From Juglans regia (Eukaryota > Streptophyta > Magnoliopsida > Fagales > Juglandaceae): DNA of 64,000 nucleotides. The translations under genes and the position numbers were made by a program. Under the pieces are notes generated by a model. The model was not told where the DNA came from. It did no database searches and worked only from the letters and a program-made list of their open reading frames with translations. The DNA is taken from assembly GCF_001411555.2 (NCBI RefSeq), contig NW_023362286.1, forward strand, positions 29,136-93,135, read 5' to 3'. How positions within the stretch are numbered: the first letter of the stretch is position 1; each line of letters starts with the position of its first letter. Positions 1 to 11,149 of this stretch are shown one piece after another.

Positions 1-755
1 TTGCAAAGGAGCCTTTACCTCATTTTTGGATTGGGACTCTTGGATTGGGGTCTAGCTGCAAGCAAGAGATAATTTATGAAACTTTGCCGGCGTTTTGTTC
101 CAAGTGCAAAATACAGGGGCACAATGCAAGGACATGTCGTGCTGGGAGAAAGATTACTGGAAGAAAGGAATGGGTTCGGCAACAAGAACTTGTTGTGGAA
201 GAACTGAAGGAAAAAATAAATCCACCAATTGTCGAGGAAAAAGAAGTTGAAGCAAATCAGGATTCTGAGGTAAATCTGGTAATAGGTGAATCCTCCACAC
301 CTTTGATTGAGGAGTTGGAAACGGAAAAAGATCATGGTGAGTCTCCTGATATTGAGGTTCATGGGGAGGAAATGAATAATAAGGTGTCACCAGAGAGGAA
401 TGACGAAAGACTGGAATGTTCTACCCGCTCGAAGGAGGCGGAGTTGGCCACAGACATGAGGGAGGTGGAACTAGTTCCTAGTACAGAGGAGAGGGAGGAT
501 GATAAATCACAGGAGGAAGAGGTTTTCTTGGAAGAGGGGTCGATGTCTGATCTGGAACCTGAGATACATGCGGAAGTCTTTCTGCAGGATAAGGAATATC
601 ACACGGAAACAGAGGATGAAGTAGGGAAAGAAAATACCATAAGAGGCAGTTTGAGAAAATTAGGAGTTCTTAGAGGGTGCTCACTCGAGCCAAAAAAATT
701 TCTCAGTGATAGGATCCATATTAGTATGGAATATAAAGGGAATAGGTACTTCTAA
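1..755 (+). pseudogene. LINE ORF1 C-terminal part (zinc-knuckle, gag-like)
   Basis: The frame is open from the window edge to the stop at 755. Around 80-160 it encodes a zf-CCHC_4-type knuckle, CSKCKIQGHNARTC, fitting CX2CX4HX4C with all ligands present. It follows the YETLPAF lead-in typical of plant LINE ORF1 proteins. The rest is a long acidic, glutamate-rich linker of low complexity. ORF1 proteins bind the element RNA in a ribonucleoprotein. The end overlaps the first codons of ORF2 in another frame. The N-terminal DUF4283 part would lie upstream of the window. Confidence 0.8.
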
Positions 756-1847
756 GGGACATTTAAAGAGTCTGCTGAACAAATGTCAATCGAAGATGGT
801 AGTGCTGCTGGAACCGTTTCAGAGTCTTGATAAAATTCAGATGTATATGCTGGTGTTTCACTTTGATAAGGTAATAACTAGTGAGGATGTTGGTGGGAAA
901 ATCTGGGTGTTTTGGAAAAATGCAATGGACGTGCAGCTGGTCCGAATGGGATCATAGTATTTGTCTTTACGTATAGACAACGGATCTTCACATTTTTTGG
1001 GTAATTTTATCTATGCTAAGTGTAACAGAAATGAAAGGTAGATGCTTTGGGAGGAGCTGAGTTCGGCTAGAATGGGTGTGGAGCCTTGTTTGTTTGCTGG
1101 AGATTTTAATATAATTCGTTCGGATGTGGAAAGGTGTGGTGGTTGACCAAGGACAAGAGCTGCAATGGATGACTTCAATAGATGGATTCACCAGGGTGGG
1201 TTGATTGAAATGAATTCACAAGGGAGAAAGTTTTCATGGTGCAATGGTCAGCATGGATTATCTAGAGCTTGGGCTAAGTTGGATAGAGTGCTTCTTGATG
1301 CAAATTTACTGACAGCATTTCCGAGTGCAAGTTGTTCGTATTTGTCAAGGACAACGCCAAATCATAGTCCCATGTTTATAGAATTCCTGAAAGATCCTTT
1401 TACTTATGGCCTTTCTCCATTTAGTTTCAGCAAATGTGGATTGAGCACCCTGAATTTATGAACTTTGTACAGAATGTGTGGTCTGAACTAGCGGTAGGTA
1501 CGGGGCTCCTTAAATTAGCTAGTAAACTTAAAAAGCTTAAGGTGACTCTACGTGAATGGAAAAAGAGGGTGTTTGGGCAGACCAATACTCAGATTGCTAT
1601 TCTTGAAGAGAAGGTTGAGGGTCTTGAGCACTCGCTGCAAAGAGATTGGGATAATGATGTTGAAAGGGAGCTTGTGAGGTACTCTACTGAGTTGTCTTCT
1701 TGGAGGCGAAGGGAAGACATAAGATTGGCTCAGATGGCTAAAATTAAGTGGAGGATGGAAGGTGATTGGAACTCAAAATTCTTCCATGTTTGGTTATCTA
1801 ATAAAAGGCGTAGGAAAATTCCTAAGTTGAGAACTACAGATGGGTAG
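706..1847 (+). pseudogene. LINE ORF2 endonuclease and linker, frameshifted
   Basis: An apurinic/apyrimidinic-type endonuclease begins with SILVWNIKGIGTSKG, the usual start of plant LINE ORF2 (WNxRG box, here WNIKG). The frame breaks at 957. It resumes with FAGDFNIIRS near 1100 (the catalytic GDFN box), then SRAWAKLDRVLLD and TPNHSPMFIEF (the terminal histidine box) in 1165-1461. 1434-1847 is the helical linker ahead of the reverse transcriptase, ending KIPKLRTTDG just before the inserted LTR. The family nicks target DNA to prime reverse transcription. At least two frameshifts and several stops make it inactive. Confidence 0.85.
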
Positions 1848-4074
1848 TGTAACACCCCGTATTTTAGTGTATTTTTATTGAATGATTATTTTTATGTTAT
1901 TCAAAAAAATTATTCTTTTGTTTTAAAATTACTGGATTTTAATTGGGTTATTTTTAGGATTTTTAATTTGGTGAAAATTATTTTTATGTGCTTTCTTAAT
2001 ATTTATTTATTGTTATGTATTTAAATTGCTTTTAATATTTAAATTAATTACTGTGAGATTTAATTATTTCAATTTGACTTTACCATTACGTTTAAATTAT
2101 TTTATTTAATTTGTGGTTTTAAAATCGTTTCCGTTGGATCATTTTCGTGACCCAAGTTATGAGGATTGGACCTCATTTCTTTTCCCCTCTTTTTCTTTCC
2201 TCTCCTTTTCTTTTCCTTCCTTTTTTCTTTTTTCCCTTATTTTCTTTCGGTCCCTTCTCTCCCGCGCGAACCCGATTCCCTCTCTCTCCTTCTCTCTCCC
2301 CGTGCGACTTCGGCCTCCACCCCAGCCCGCCGCCGTCGAGCCGCCGTGGTCGACACCGCCCCCTCCATTCGGTTCCCCTGCCGCCGGCGACCTTACCCTA
2401 CCAACCTCACTTCCATCCGAGCCACCGTTAGCCCCCACGAGACCCACGAAGCCGCGGCACTCTTTCCGCCGTTGCGCCGCCGTCGCACCGCCATTGGCCA
2501 CCATCTTCCTACCACTTCATCCCCGACCTCTTGGCAATCCTTTGGACCCAACCCCGGCTCCGATCCGTCTCCGGTGAAGCCCCACCAAGTCCATCTCCGA
2601 TTTGTACATTTTCGGCCTTAAACCACCATTTGCGCCGTCATCCACGGCAAACCACCACCACCATTGGCTTCACCGACCTCTCTAGGCCCTACCCTATCAT
2701 TTTGGGGTCTTCGTTTGTCTCCGTTGAAAAGTGGGTATTTGTGACCCACGGCCACAGTGTATTTTACACTGTGGTGTTGCTCAGACGTCGCCTTTTTCAG
2801 CTTCGTGATCCTCCGGAAATTATCTTATAGCGCTGTAAGTATTTTCCAAAGAATTCTTGTGAATTTAATGTATTTTTGCACTAACGCTTTTCACTGTATT
2901 TGTTTGACATGCCGGACTGAGTCCGAGGAGTACGGGGGTCGGATGGATTTATGATTGGAGTTGTTTGGGTTGGTTTGATTGGATTGGTTATTGGTTATTG
3001 AGGAATGTGGATTTGTGTTGGTACATGTGCATATCATTATTTCATGCATGATCATGTTTGTAAAGGAAAACTGGGTTTTCGTGTATTGCATTCATGTTCA
3101 TGTGTTTATGAAAACTGGGTTTTCATGTGAGAATGGAATTTGGGTGCGTGCGTATCACGACCCCAAGCCGAGATGGGGCATTATCTCGGTGGAGCTCCTC
3201 TGGTTACTCGGGAGCGGAATAAACTGAGTAACGTCCCCTGGATTGTCGCTGGGCGACAATGGGATCGGACGAGAGATTCGTGCCGACTCCGTGGTCCTTC
3301 TGCTGGCGGGGACTAGAGGATGTCTGGCCATGTACGCGCTGGGCGCGGAACTGGGCATCGCTCGTTGCGTAGTGGGTGCTCGGCCATGTACGCGCTGGGC
3401 GCGGAACTGGGCATCGCTACGAAGCCAGGACGTGCGGATGGTCCCTAGGGGAGGCCATGGTGCATAGGGTATTGACGGATTAAATGGACTATTTTCTGGG
3501 AAAATAGTGTGAGTTGGATTTTGTGTAAATCATTTTCTGGGAAAATGTTTTACGGATTATTTTGGGCCAAATGGGATTTTGGCGTGTGTTGATAAATTAA
3601 TCATTTTCGGGGAAAATGATATTTTGAGGAAAATGCATATTTCTTCATATGCATGCATGTTGGTGGTATTAATGCATTTTATATTCCTGAGTATATTTTT
3701 GGGTTATACTTACCTGCGGTACCATTCTGTGGTAACGCAGATTTTGATGCAGATGAGGAGGAGGAGGATGAGCCTGCGGAGACGGCTCCGCCCGAGTAGT
3801 GATCTGGGATCACTAGCTTGTTATTTATTTTACCCTTTGTATTTTTGGGACATGTGTTAACTTTATTTTGGATGACTGTATAACTGTTTTTAAAACTTTA
3901 CTGATGTTTACTTGTATTTAAATTCTGGTACTTAGTTGACTAATCCGCTGCGTTGTTTTTGTACACCGTTGCATGTACACAAATTGGCACTTCGTTGGGA
4001 TGTGTGACCGTGTTGTCATCATCCCGGCGTCTCGATTCCCATGTTTTCTCTACATGGGGGTCGGGGGCGCCACA
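1848..4074 (+). mobile_element. Solo LTR (probably Ty3/gypsy) nested in LINE-A
   Basis: The 2227-bp block starts TGTAACACCCCGTATTTT and ends GGGGGCGCCACA, so it has TG..CA ends. It is bounded by a perfect 5-bp duplication GGTAG at 1843-1847 and 4075-4079. LINE coding sequence resumes immediately after it. No primer-binding site, polypurine tract or pol domain lies inside, so it is a solo LTR left by LTR-LTR recombination. Internally it has a pyrimidine-rich stretch (2160-2310), a GC-rich block (2310-2700), a tandem repeat (3326-3418) and repeated TTTTCTGGGAAAATG-like palindromes (3490-3625). The length and TGTAACACCCC start suggest a gypsy (Tekay/Del-like) family. The superfamily is inference. 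Confidence 0.88.
3326..3418 (+). repeat. 37-bp tandem duplication inside the solo LTR
   Basis: The same 37 bases occur at 3326-3362 and 3382-3418 (GGCCATGTACGCGCTGGGCG, then continuing identically). They are separated by 19 different bases, a period of 56. The copies appear identical, so the duplication is younger than most other decay here or is a family trait. Confidence 0.85.
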
Positions 4075-4079
4075 GGTAG

Positions 4080-5432
4080 GAGTTCAATTCACCGAAAGAA
4101 ATTCATCTTGGTGCCGTTGAATATTTTTCTCAGTTCCTACAACAGTCAAATCAGCCAAGAGAGTTGTCGGATTTAACAAACTTGATATCTCCAGTTATTG
4201 AAGAAGAGGATTGTGTCTGGCTTTGTTCCATCCTTTCTTTGGATGAAGTTAAAGAGGCTCTCTCGTCTATTCCTAGAAATAGTTCTCAAGGGCCAGATGG
4301 GTTTGGTGCGGGATTTTTTATGAGCTGCTATGAGGTGGTAAAAATGGATGTTTTAGGAGCTATCTCAGAATTTTTTCTATCTAAAAGTCTTCCGAGATTT
4401 TATTTGGCTTCTTTCATTATGCTTATTTTGAAGGTAGATGTGCCTTCGGGATTTTATAAATTTAGGCCGATAAGCCTTTGTTCAGTCTTTTATAAAATTT
4501 GCTCGAAAATTATTGTGAATTGTCTGACAGGTCTTCTTCCCAAATTGGTATCTCTTAAGCAAGGAGCTTTTATACCTGGGAGGAGTATATTTGAGAATAT
4601 TAGTCTTACTCAGGAAATGGTTCATTCACTGAAGAAGACGTCACATGGTGGTAATATTATGATTAAAGTTGATATAGCAAAAGCATATGATCGGGTGGAG
4701 TGGAATTTTTTGCTGGAGGTATTGAGGTGTTTTGGTTTCCCTCCTCCTTTTTGTGAATTAATTCATGCTTATATTTTGAATGTTTGGTACTCTGTGATAC
4801 TAAACGGAACGATGAAAGGATTTTTTCAAGGAGGTCAGGGACTACGCCAGGGGGATCCTCTTTCTCCTTACCTCTTTATAATTCTTCAGGAGGTACTCTC
4901 TAGACTTTTGAAACATAGCTTTACGGGAATAAAGATTGGAAAATTTTCCCAAGCTAAAGGCACTCCTTAGATTTCTCATCTTATATACACTAATGACATT
5001 GTGATTTTTCTGAATGGAGGAAAGAAGTCAATGAGGGAACTGTTATGAGTGTTTGAAAAGTATGAAGATTGGTCAGGACATATTTTATTCTCCAAAAATT
5101 TTGTTGGTCTGAAAGAGAGCTCTTAAAAGGCTGATAGGGTTCTCGGAAGGCTCGTTTCCCTTTAAATATCAGGGGTTCCGATTGTCTTGGGGCGTCTCAA
5201 GCATGAGCACCTAAAGGAGATGGTTAACAAAGTCTGGAACAAAATCAGTGGTTGGAAAATGAAAATCCTATCATCGGGAGGCCGTTTGATTCTTCTTCGG
5301 CATGTGCTTTCTAGCATGGCTTTACATATATTTGCGACTTTACAGGTCCCTCAATCTATTATTAAAGAATTAAACCGAATGATGAGCACATTTTTTTGGG
5401 GTGATGTGAATGGTAAAGGAAAAAAAAAGTGA
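4080..5432 (+). pseudogene. LINE ORF2 reverse transcriptase, inactive
   Basis: The frame continues from the LTR insertion point (EFNSPKEIHLGAVEYF...). It carries NSSQGPDGFGAGFF (finger), FRPISLCSVFYKI, KQGAFIPGRSI, VDIAKAYDRVEW (motif A with its aspartate) and GLRQGDPLSPYLFI (motif B). Motif C, normally YADD, reads YTND at about 4984-4995 and is preceded by a stop at 4969-4971, so the key aspartate pair is damaged. The thumb/connection region resumes at 5187-5432 (NKISGWKMKILSSGGR). The domain performs target-primed reverse transcription in active elements. Confidence 0.88.
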
Positions 5433-6460
5433 GTGGCATAGGATAGTATTTGTAAGCCAATAGAGGAGGGTGGAATGGGTTTGTGTAATTTGGAGGATAA
5501 GCAAAAAGGATTGCATATGCAGTTTGCATGGAACTTAATTCAAGGAGAGTCCCTGTGGGCTAGGTTCTTTAAGGGAAAATATGTGAGTTCTTCACCTTGG
5601 TCTCTCATTGACATGAAAAAAGGAACGAGGTTTTGGAAAATGATTGTTAAAAGTATTCCTAGTGTCCTTAATAATGCAAAGTGGAGAGTTAGAGATGGGA
5701 ACATTTTGTTTTGGTATGATAAATGGAGAGATAGGGGTCCATTAATTGATGAGTTCCAGATAGTAGGTAATCCGATACTTAAAGTTAAAGAGTGCAAGTT
5801 GTCCAATAGTTGGGATGTGGAGCTAGTGAGTTCGTTAGTGGGACATGATAATGTGGAGGAAATTATTGAGGCTTTCGCCGGCTGTAAGGGAGGGTCTGAT
5901 GTGTTGATCTGGATGAAGCATGAGAGTGTGAATTTTTCTACTAAATCCGCTTGGGATTGCATTCGAATACAAGGTTCTAGTATGAAGTGGCATCCTTGGA
6001 TGTGGCATAAGTTGCTCCCACTTAAAATTTCGGTTTCGATGTGGAAAGCATGGAATATGGCTTTGAGCGTTGATGATCGTCTTTGACGTATTGGTATCTC
6101 GATAGTTTCTCGTTGTGATTGTTGTGATGAAGGTAAGTATGAAGACCAAAACCACGTACTTTTTGAATGTGAGTTTGCAACGAAAATATGGCATTATTAT
6201 GGAGCTACCTTTGGTCTTCCATGGAAGAAGATGGTAACAATTTGGTTTCGATGTGCAGCCTCAAACTCTCAAGTGGGGCTCATAGTGGGGCTTTACCTTC
6301 TATTATTACTTGGCCCCTTTGGCGTAGAAGATGTACTGCACGCATGGAGGGTAGTATTCAGTCTATTAGTTCGGTTTGGCATTCTATTAGAAGTTGGATG
6401 GGTTTAGTAAGTCGAGATATGAAAAAGGTTAGTAAATATCCTAGGCATGACTCATAGATT
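5433..6460 (+). pseudogene. LINE ORF2 zf-RVT (zinc-binding) region
   Basis: 5475-6086 encodes GMGLCNLEDKQKGLHMQFAWNL and KMIVKSIPSVLNNAKWRVRDGN-type sequence typical of the segment after plant LINE reverse transcriptases. Next comes WMWHKLLPLKISVSMWKAW and, across a stop near 6084, the zinc cluster CDCCDEGKYEDQNHVLFEC at about 6110-6170. The remaining downstream frame (6188-6457) is shifted. The same domain occurs on the minus strand at 14540-15020 and 34680-35144. Confidence 0.8.
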
Positions 6461-6537
6461 TTACAGATATTGAATATTCCGGTGTTGGTTTAAAGCTAGT
6501 TGCTCGGCAAAAGCCAGCTCAAGGGAGGTTTTTTAAG

Positions 6538-7043
6538 TTGAATACAGACGAGAGTAGTCTTGGTAACCCAGGTTCTTCAGAGATGGGTGGTATTATTAGA
6601 AATTATCGAGATCATCTGGTTCACGCCTTTAATTCTTATATTGGATTCGGTTCAAATAATAGAGCTGAATTGTTAGCTATTTTGCAGGGTCTCAAAGCCT
6701 GTAAGGATTTGGGCATTTTGTGGAAATTGAATTAGATTCTCAAGTGGTGATCTCGTGGTGGAATAGGCAGAGGTGTGGGATGTGGTATTTGGAAGATTTT
6801 TGGGAAGATACTCTAGCCCTTATGGATTCTATGGTGTGCATAGTTAGACTTGTTTATAGGGAGGGAAATAAAGTTGCTGATTGGTTGGCTCGGAGTGGTG
6901 CGACTGGTCTTAAATCTGAATGGAGATTTCTCAGGGATATGCTTAGGTTGCTTCGAGGATTAATCCATTTAAATATACTGGGTTTGCCATCTTTTGCGTT
7001 GCTGTTAGAGTCATTTTTATGTGGCGTTTTGTCCTCAGGTTGA
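6538..7043 (+). pseudogene. LINE ORF2 RNase H domain
   Basis: LNTDESSLGNPGSSEMGGII (first acidic residue), GSNNRAELLAILQGL (catalytic glutamate) and, after a frameshift near 6720-6735, EIELDSQVVISWW (catalytic aspartate) and EGNKVADWLARSG (the histidine/aspartate end) form a complete type-I RNase H fold. The first box reads TDES where TDGS is usual. Such domains close the ORF2 of plant L1 elements and remove the RNA strand of the hybrid. A single frameshift splits it. Confidence 0.85.
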
Positions 7044-7352
7044 ATTGGTAAGATTTTATGATTTTATGTTTTTGAATTAACGTTGTTTGTGGTTTCTTTT
7101 ACATGAATGGTTTTCTTTGTAGTATTTAAGTACGTCTTGTCTTGATTTTTTTTTTTTTTTTTTTTTCTTTTGGTTAGAGGCTCCTAGTACTTTTGACACT
7201 TAGTTTAGAAACTTTCTTGCTTATCTTGTAACCCCAGATGCCAATCTGTAACCACAATTTTCCTCCGTCATAAATAAGAGTTTATTAATAAAATTTGGGA
7301 CGGGATCACTTATGGACAGGTGAACCTTGGCTCTTCTAAAAAAAAGAAAATA
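7044..7352 (+). other. LINE-A 3' untranslated tail
   Basis: Non-coding tail with a T-rich run at 7147-7166, the conserved stretch AATTTTCCTCCGTCATAAAT near 7258-7277, then TTATTAATAAAATTTGGGAC and a short A-rich end (7338-7352). The same tail, diverged, ends the copies at 7548-7775 and 13772-13870 (minus), which fixes the family's 3' end. Confidence 0.7.
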
Positions 7353-8640
7353 CTATATAGTATATATATTATATACTAGTTTTTATAATATAATATAAAA
7401 ACTAGTACTCTAGGTACCTGTATAAACTTTAAACTTTACTAGTATACTATATAGTATAATATATATTATATATACTAGTTTATACGAGTACTGGTATACT
7501 ATATTAATATGTTAGATTGTACTGGAATCTTTTGCATCATCTGATAAATCTCAGGGTGCTCTACCGAAGTGCCGTCTATATCTTGTTGTTTATCATATTT
7601 GATCTTAGAATTTGGTCTTTGTTTGGGCTTTATTTTGTCTCTGAGATTTGTTACTTGGTTGTATTTCCTCAGAGTCTATGACTGTACTACAGTTTTCTTC
7701 CGTCACAAGTGAGGGTAATAAATAAAATTTGGGAGGGGTCCCGTGGACATGAGGCCTAACTATTAAATATAAAAAAATATAGAAATATTCTATTATATAT
7801 TATATTCTATATATTACTTTATTATAATATATAATTAGCTTATAATATATTATATATTATATATTAAAGTTGTATATTATATTATATATTAAAATTGTAT
7901 GGGTAAGATATATTACTGCTGTAACATACTATGATATATTTGACAGATTTATACCATATTAGAATAAATATTATATTATAAATAATTTATTGATAAAATG
8001 GATTGTAACATGGTCTAATTTTTTGCGGTAATACTTCATTTGAGTATTAAAAATACTCCTAGTAAAAAGGACTTGAAAACCATATTATAATATTTATTGT
8101 TTATTATAAAAAACGATGAATCCACTACTAGTATTCCTATAAAATCTGATAACATCAACTAAGAAGATTATAGTATGATAGATATAGAAAGAAATTTACA
8201 AAATTGAACAATTCCTAATATTCCAAAGACGTATAACCAGGATATACATATATATATATATAATATAATATAAGATAATTTATAGAAATAGCTTAATCAA
8301 TAGAAAGAAAAGGCGATATAACCAGCCATATGCATGAGTGCAAGTAAGACACGTAGTATAATCGACCATATGCACGAATATATTAGAGTCGTATATTATA
8401 TATTACTGTTGTAATATACTATAATATATTAGACAAATTTATACTATATAAGAATAAATAGTATATTATAAATAATATATTGGAAAAATATATACTATCA
8501 ATAATATTAATATATTATATATATAATAATATTATATATTATCAATAATATACTATCAGTAATAATTTTATTATATTATAATAATATATAATATATAACA
8601 AATATGATATATTATATTATAAATAACATGTTTAAATTAT
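7353..8640. repeat. AT-rich low-complexity island
   Basis: Dominated by TATATTATA-type strings with many partial palindromes, for example TTATATATTATATATTA near 7841-7870 and a TA run at 8248-8262. Apart from the LINE tail at 7548-7775 there is no open frame or recognisable element. No gene is seen. Confidence 0.7.
7548..7775 (+). mobile_element. Second, 5'-truncated LINE 3' tail
   Basis: GTTTTCTTCCGTCACAAGTG, AATAAATAAAATTTGGGAGG and GTCCCGTGGACATGAGGC parallel the 3' tail of LINE-A in the same order and orientation, ending in an A-rich run at about 7760-7775. Only a couple of hundred bases remain, so this is a severely 5'-truncated copy. It landed about 200 bp downstream of the first one, within the same AT-rich island. 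Target duplications are not visible. Confidence 0.6.
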
Positions 8641-9421
8641 ATATTATATTATATATGTATTATAAACAATTCAGTAAGAAACATTCGAACGTAACAAAAT
8701 TAGCCTTCGATTGTTACGACAATAAAGTAATGTTCGAACGGACATGTCCAAAATATTTGAACATTACGTGTATATAATCTCACCATCCGAATGCGAAATA
8801 TCATTTCAACATCATCTGCGGGGATGTGCGGCCTACTTAGTTTAATGCACATGTAGAGCACATTATCGTCAAGATTGCCCATTGTGTAGATATCCTAAAC
8901 GACAAGGTCTCGTCGTTGACTGATGAGTTGAGGACATTTGTAAACAACACGTTCTGAGTGTTGTTCACAAACTTTTAGCATATTTTGTATTTTGTTTTTA
9001 ATATATGTAATGATCAATATTATTTAATATATTTAGTATTTTTATATTTCAATTCTCAATCTTTTTTAATTTTAAATATCAAACTTTAATATTAAATCAC
9101 TGCACTTCAATTCTTAATCTTTTTTAATTTGAAATATCCATTTTTAATATTAAATCAATTAACATTCAAACTTGAATGACTAACGTTCGAACATTGGTGC
9201 CTAATATTTACACGTTCGCACGTAAGTAGCCTCAATATTCGAATATCGAGAACCCATTCGAACCTGAATTTGTATATGTTCGAATGTCATATCTTTTCTT
9301 GCCTACCTTTAGTGACGGTTTCTATAAACATGGAAACCGTCACAAAAAAATATGTTTTGGTGACGATTTCGGGACTGTCCCAATTTCCAAACCGTTAAAA
9401 AAAAAAAAAAAAAAAAAAAAA
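8641..9421. repeat. Decayed DNA-transposon-like block with repeated TTCGAAC motifs
   Basis: Between 8680 and 9300 the motif TTCGAAC or one-base variants recurs on both strands (ACATTCGAACG, ATGTTCGAACGG, ACGTTCGAACATT, CATTCGAACCTG, TGTTCGAATGTC). It clusters at 8680-8760 and 9170-9290. 9305-9400 carries GTGACGGTTTC and its complement GAAACCGTCAC, followed by a 25-base A run (9397-9421). Clustered short subterminal motifs of this kind are a habit of CACTA elements, but no CACTACAAGAAA end is seen. The class is uncertain. Confidence 0.4.
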
Positions 9422-10190
9422 CTCATTTCTTTTGCAGTTGAGTCACGAGGCTAGAACTAGTTATTGAGCAAAAACTAGTTTTAGAGACCTTGATTTAATA
9501 GTGCTTTAATAAGAATCCAACATATAGGATTTAGGATTTTCTTCCTTACGTTGTGACTATATATAGGACATTGTATTAATTTTTTGTTTTGTCACATATG
9601 ATACATTAAGTTTTATGTTTTATAAGAATTATGGCATTTTTTAATACCTGACGTAAAGTAGTAATGGAGCAACATTCCTACATCTATGGGGAAGGGGTAC
9701 TAAAAAATAAACATGTAAAAAGTATGGAGATGGGATACTTCAAGTTCAAACAAATAACAAGGAAGTTTCTACAACTTCCTTAATTTAATAACTTAAAAAG
9801 AGGGATCAAAGTAATGCATCTTTATTTCCTTCTAAGTTGAAAGAAAGAAAATTGAAATTAAAGCACCGTAAAGCTGACTAAAGTACCGGAAGTCCTCTAC
9901 TTTATGTCTGATTTATTAACGCTTAAACGAGAGATGGGGAGGAGGTCAGGAGAACCACTCAAATTAACAAACATTATTTCCTGGAATGTTTAAGATGTTC
10001 ATTAGAAAAGTAGTAAAAACTGTATCACTTAGTTTTATGTATAGATGATAGTTAGCCAATAAAACAATCCCCCATCAGAATTTCATTAATCAAAATTGAA
10101 ATAAAATGAACTAACCTTTCTGCATTCCAAGCAATCAGCTCTAGCAACAATATTAAGAACTGCAAGCATATTATCAATACATGAGCATGA
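9422..10190. other. No recognisable feature
   Basis: Unique-looking AT-rich DNA with no open frame of note. GACTATATATAGG near 9557 is TATA-like, but nothing transcribable follows that I can support. Confidence 0.5.
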
Positions 10191-10735
10191 GAATTAAACC
10201 GGCAACCAAGAACCAGTTGTTCAGGCTGAGTCTTCCATTCGATTCTCAGGGATTGTCCCGAGATGATCCTTCCAGCGTGGAGCTCAATAATGGTTGTGTT
10301 TCAATTCCTTCCCTGTCTTTTTAGCATTTCTCCTTCTCGCAGAGGAATTAATCCTTAGTCTGGTAATCCTACCCAGCGTTCTAATGTTCCTCCTTTTGGC
10401 GGGGAAGCTCCCCCACCCATCAACTTGGAAGAGGGATCGGATCAAGTTCCTCCTTTAGTCGAGGATGGACCGCTTGGGGAAGGAGAGTCAATATTCTCCC
10501 CAGGTAATGTCTTTATGTCTCGATTGCCTGCCGACTCACCACCCCATCTTTCCAAGCAAGCGGGCAGTCTAGCCTCCATTCGGCAGGGGAATTCTTAACT
10601 TTTCGGGGTTACCTAGACCATCTTGGTCTCATTCTTTGGGGCCTACCCTGCAGGGTTGGAACTGGGAGAAGAAGTCGATTGTTCCATTTATCTTTCTCCC
10701 CACTTCTCATTAGGGGTTAATATTTCTTTAAAATC
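10191..10735 (+). other. Unclassified GC-richer block
   Basis: Higher GC than its flanks and an open stretch on the plus strand at about 10380-10600. It encodes proline- and acid-rich sequence (VPPFGGEAPPPINLEEGS, VPPLVEDGPLGEGES) and is then broken by stops. The composition resembles linkers of LINE ORF1 proteins, and it abuts the broken end of LINE-C, but I cannot match it to a family. Confidence 0.3.
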
Positions 10736-10742
10736 ACCATAG

Positions 10743-11149
10743 CTATTCAAGCTTTATCAACATAATTTGATAAAATTTGAAGTAAATTCCAAGTAACCTC
10801 ACGGCAATTAGTTTCAGGATGACCATAAATACTTGTGATAAACCAATCCAAGTTACTATCAATTTCATCTTTAACAATAGCATGAATGTGATAAGAAGAA
10901 AAATTGAGAACATGTAAAATAACATCATTCTTTCACAACAGGGCAAGACCACCACCACGACCCCCAGAATCAACAGACAAGCAGTTGGCATAACCCAAAA
11001 AGAATTTGCACCTTTCCATAACTTTTGCCTTTGCCTTCGTCTCCTGCAAAAAGAAAATCTCGGGCTCTTCCCTCCTTAACGAGTCACGGAGGGTACGAAC
11101 ACCTCGGTGGGTTCCCAAGCCCACGAGGTTTCCAGCTGAACAGCTTCAT
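10743..11149 (-). pseudogene. LINE ORF2 endonuclease N-terminus
   Basis: ATG at 11149-11147 opens MKLFSWKPRGLGNP, the normal first box of ORF2 endonucleases, but the catalytic asparagine of WNxRG is lysine here. One base shift later the frame gives RGVRTLRDSLRREEPEIFFL followed by the QETK box with its catalytic glutamate. It then continues through SGGRGGGLALL to about 10743 with another shift. At least two frameshifts and the N-to-K change indicate a dead copy. Confidence 0.75.

Larger units (their letters stand above)
1..7352 (+). mobile_element. L1-type LINE with RNase H domain, decayed (LINE-A)
   Basis: Domains lie in the order zinc-knuckle ORF1, endonuclease, reverse transcriptase, zf-RVT, RNase H, then a 3' untranslated tail ending in an A-rich run at 7338-7352. 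This is the usual layout of plant L1-clade LINEs. The 5' end lies outside the window. The coding region is broken by many stops and frameshifts and by an LTR inserted at 1848-4074. No 3' target duplication can be tested because the 5' flank is missing. The 3' tail matches those at 7548-7775 and 13772-13870 (minus), so several copies of one family sit here. Confidence 0.9.

Noticed and set aside
2113..2621. Overlapping open frames of 115-154 codons in all orientations inside the solo LTR
   Set aside because: They lie in a pyrimidine- and CG-rich stretch that lacks stops by composition. No domain, and frames overlap freely on both strands.
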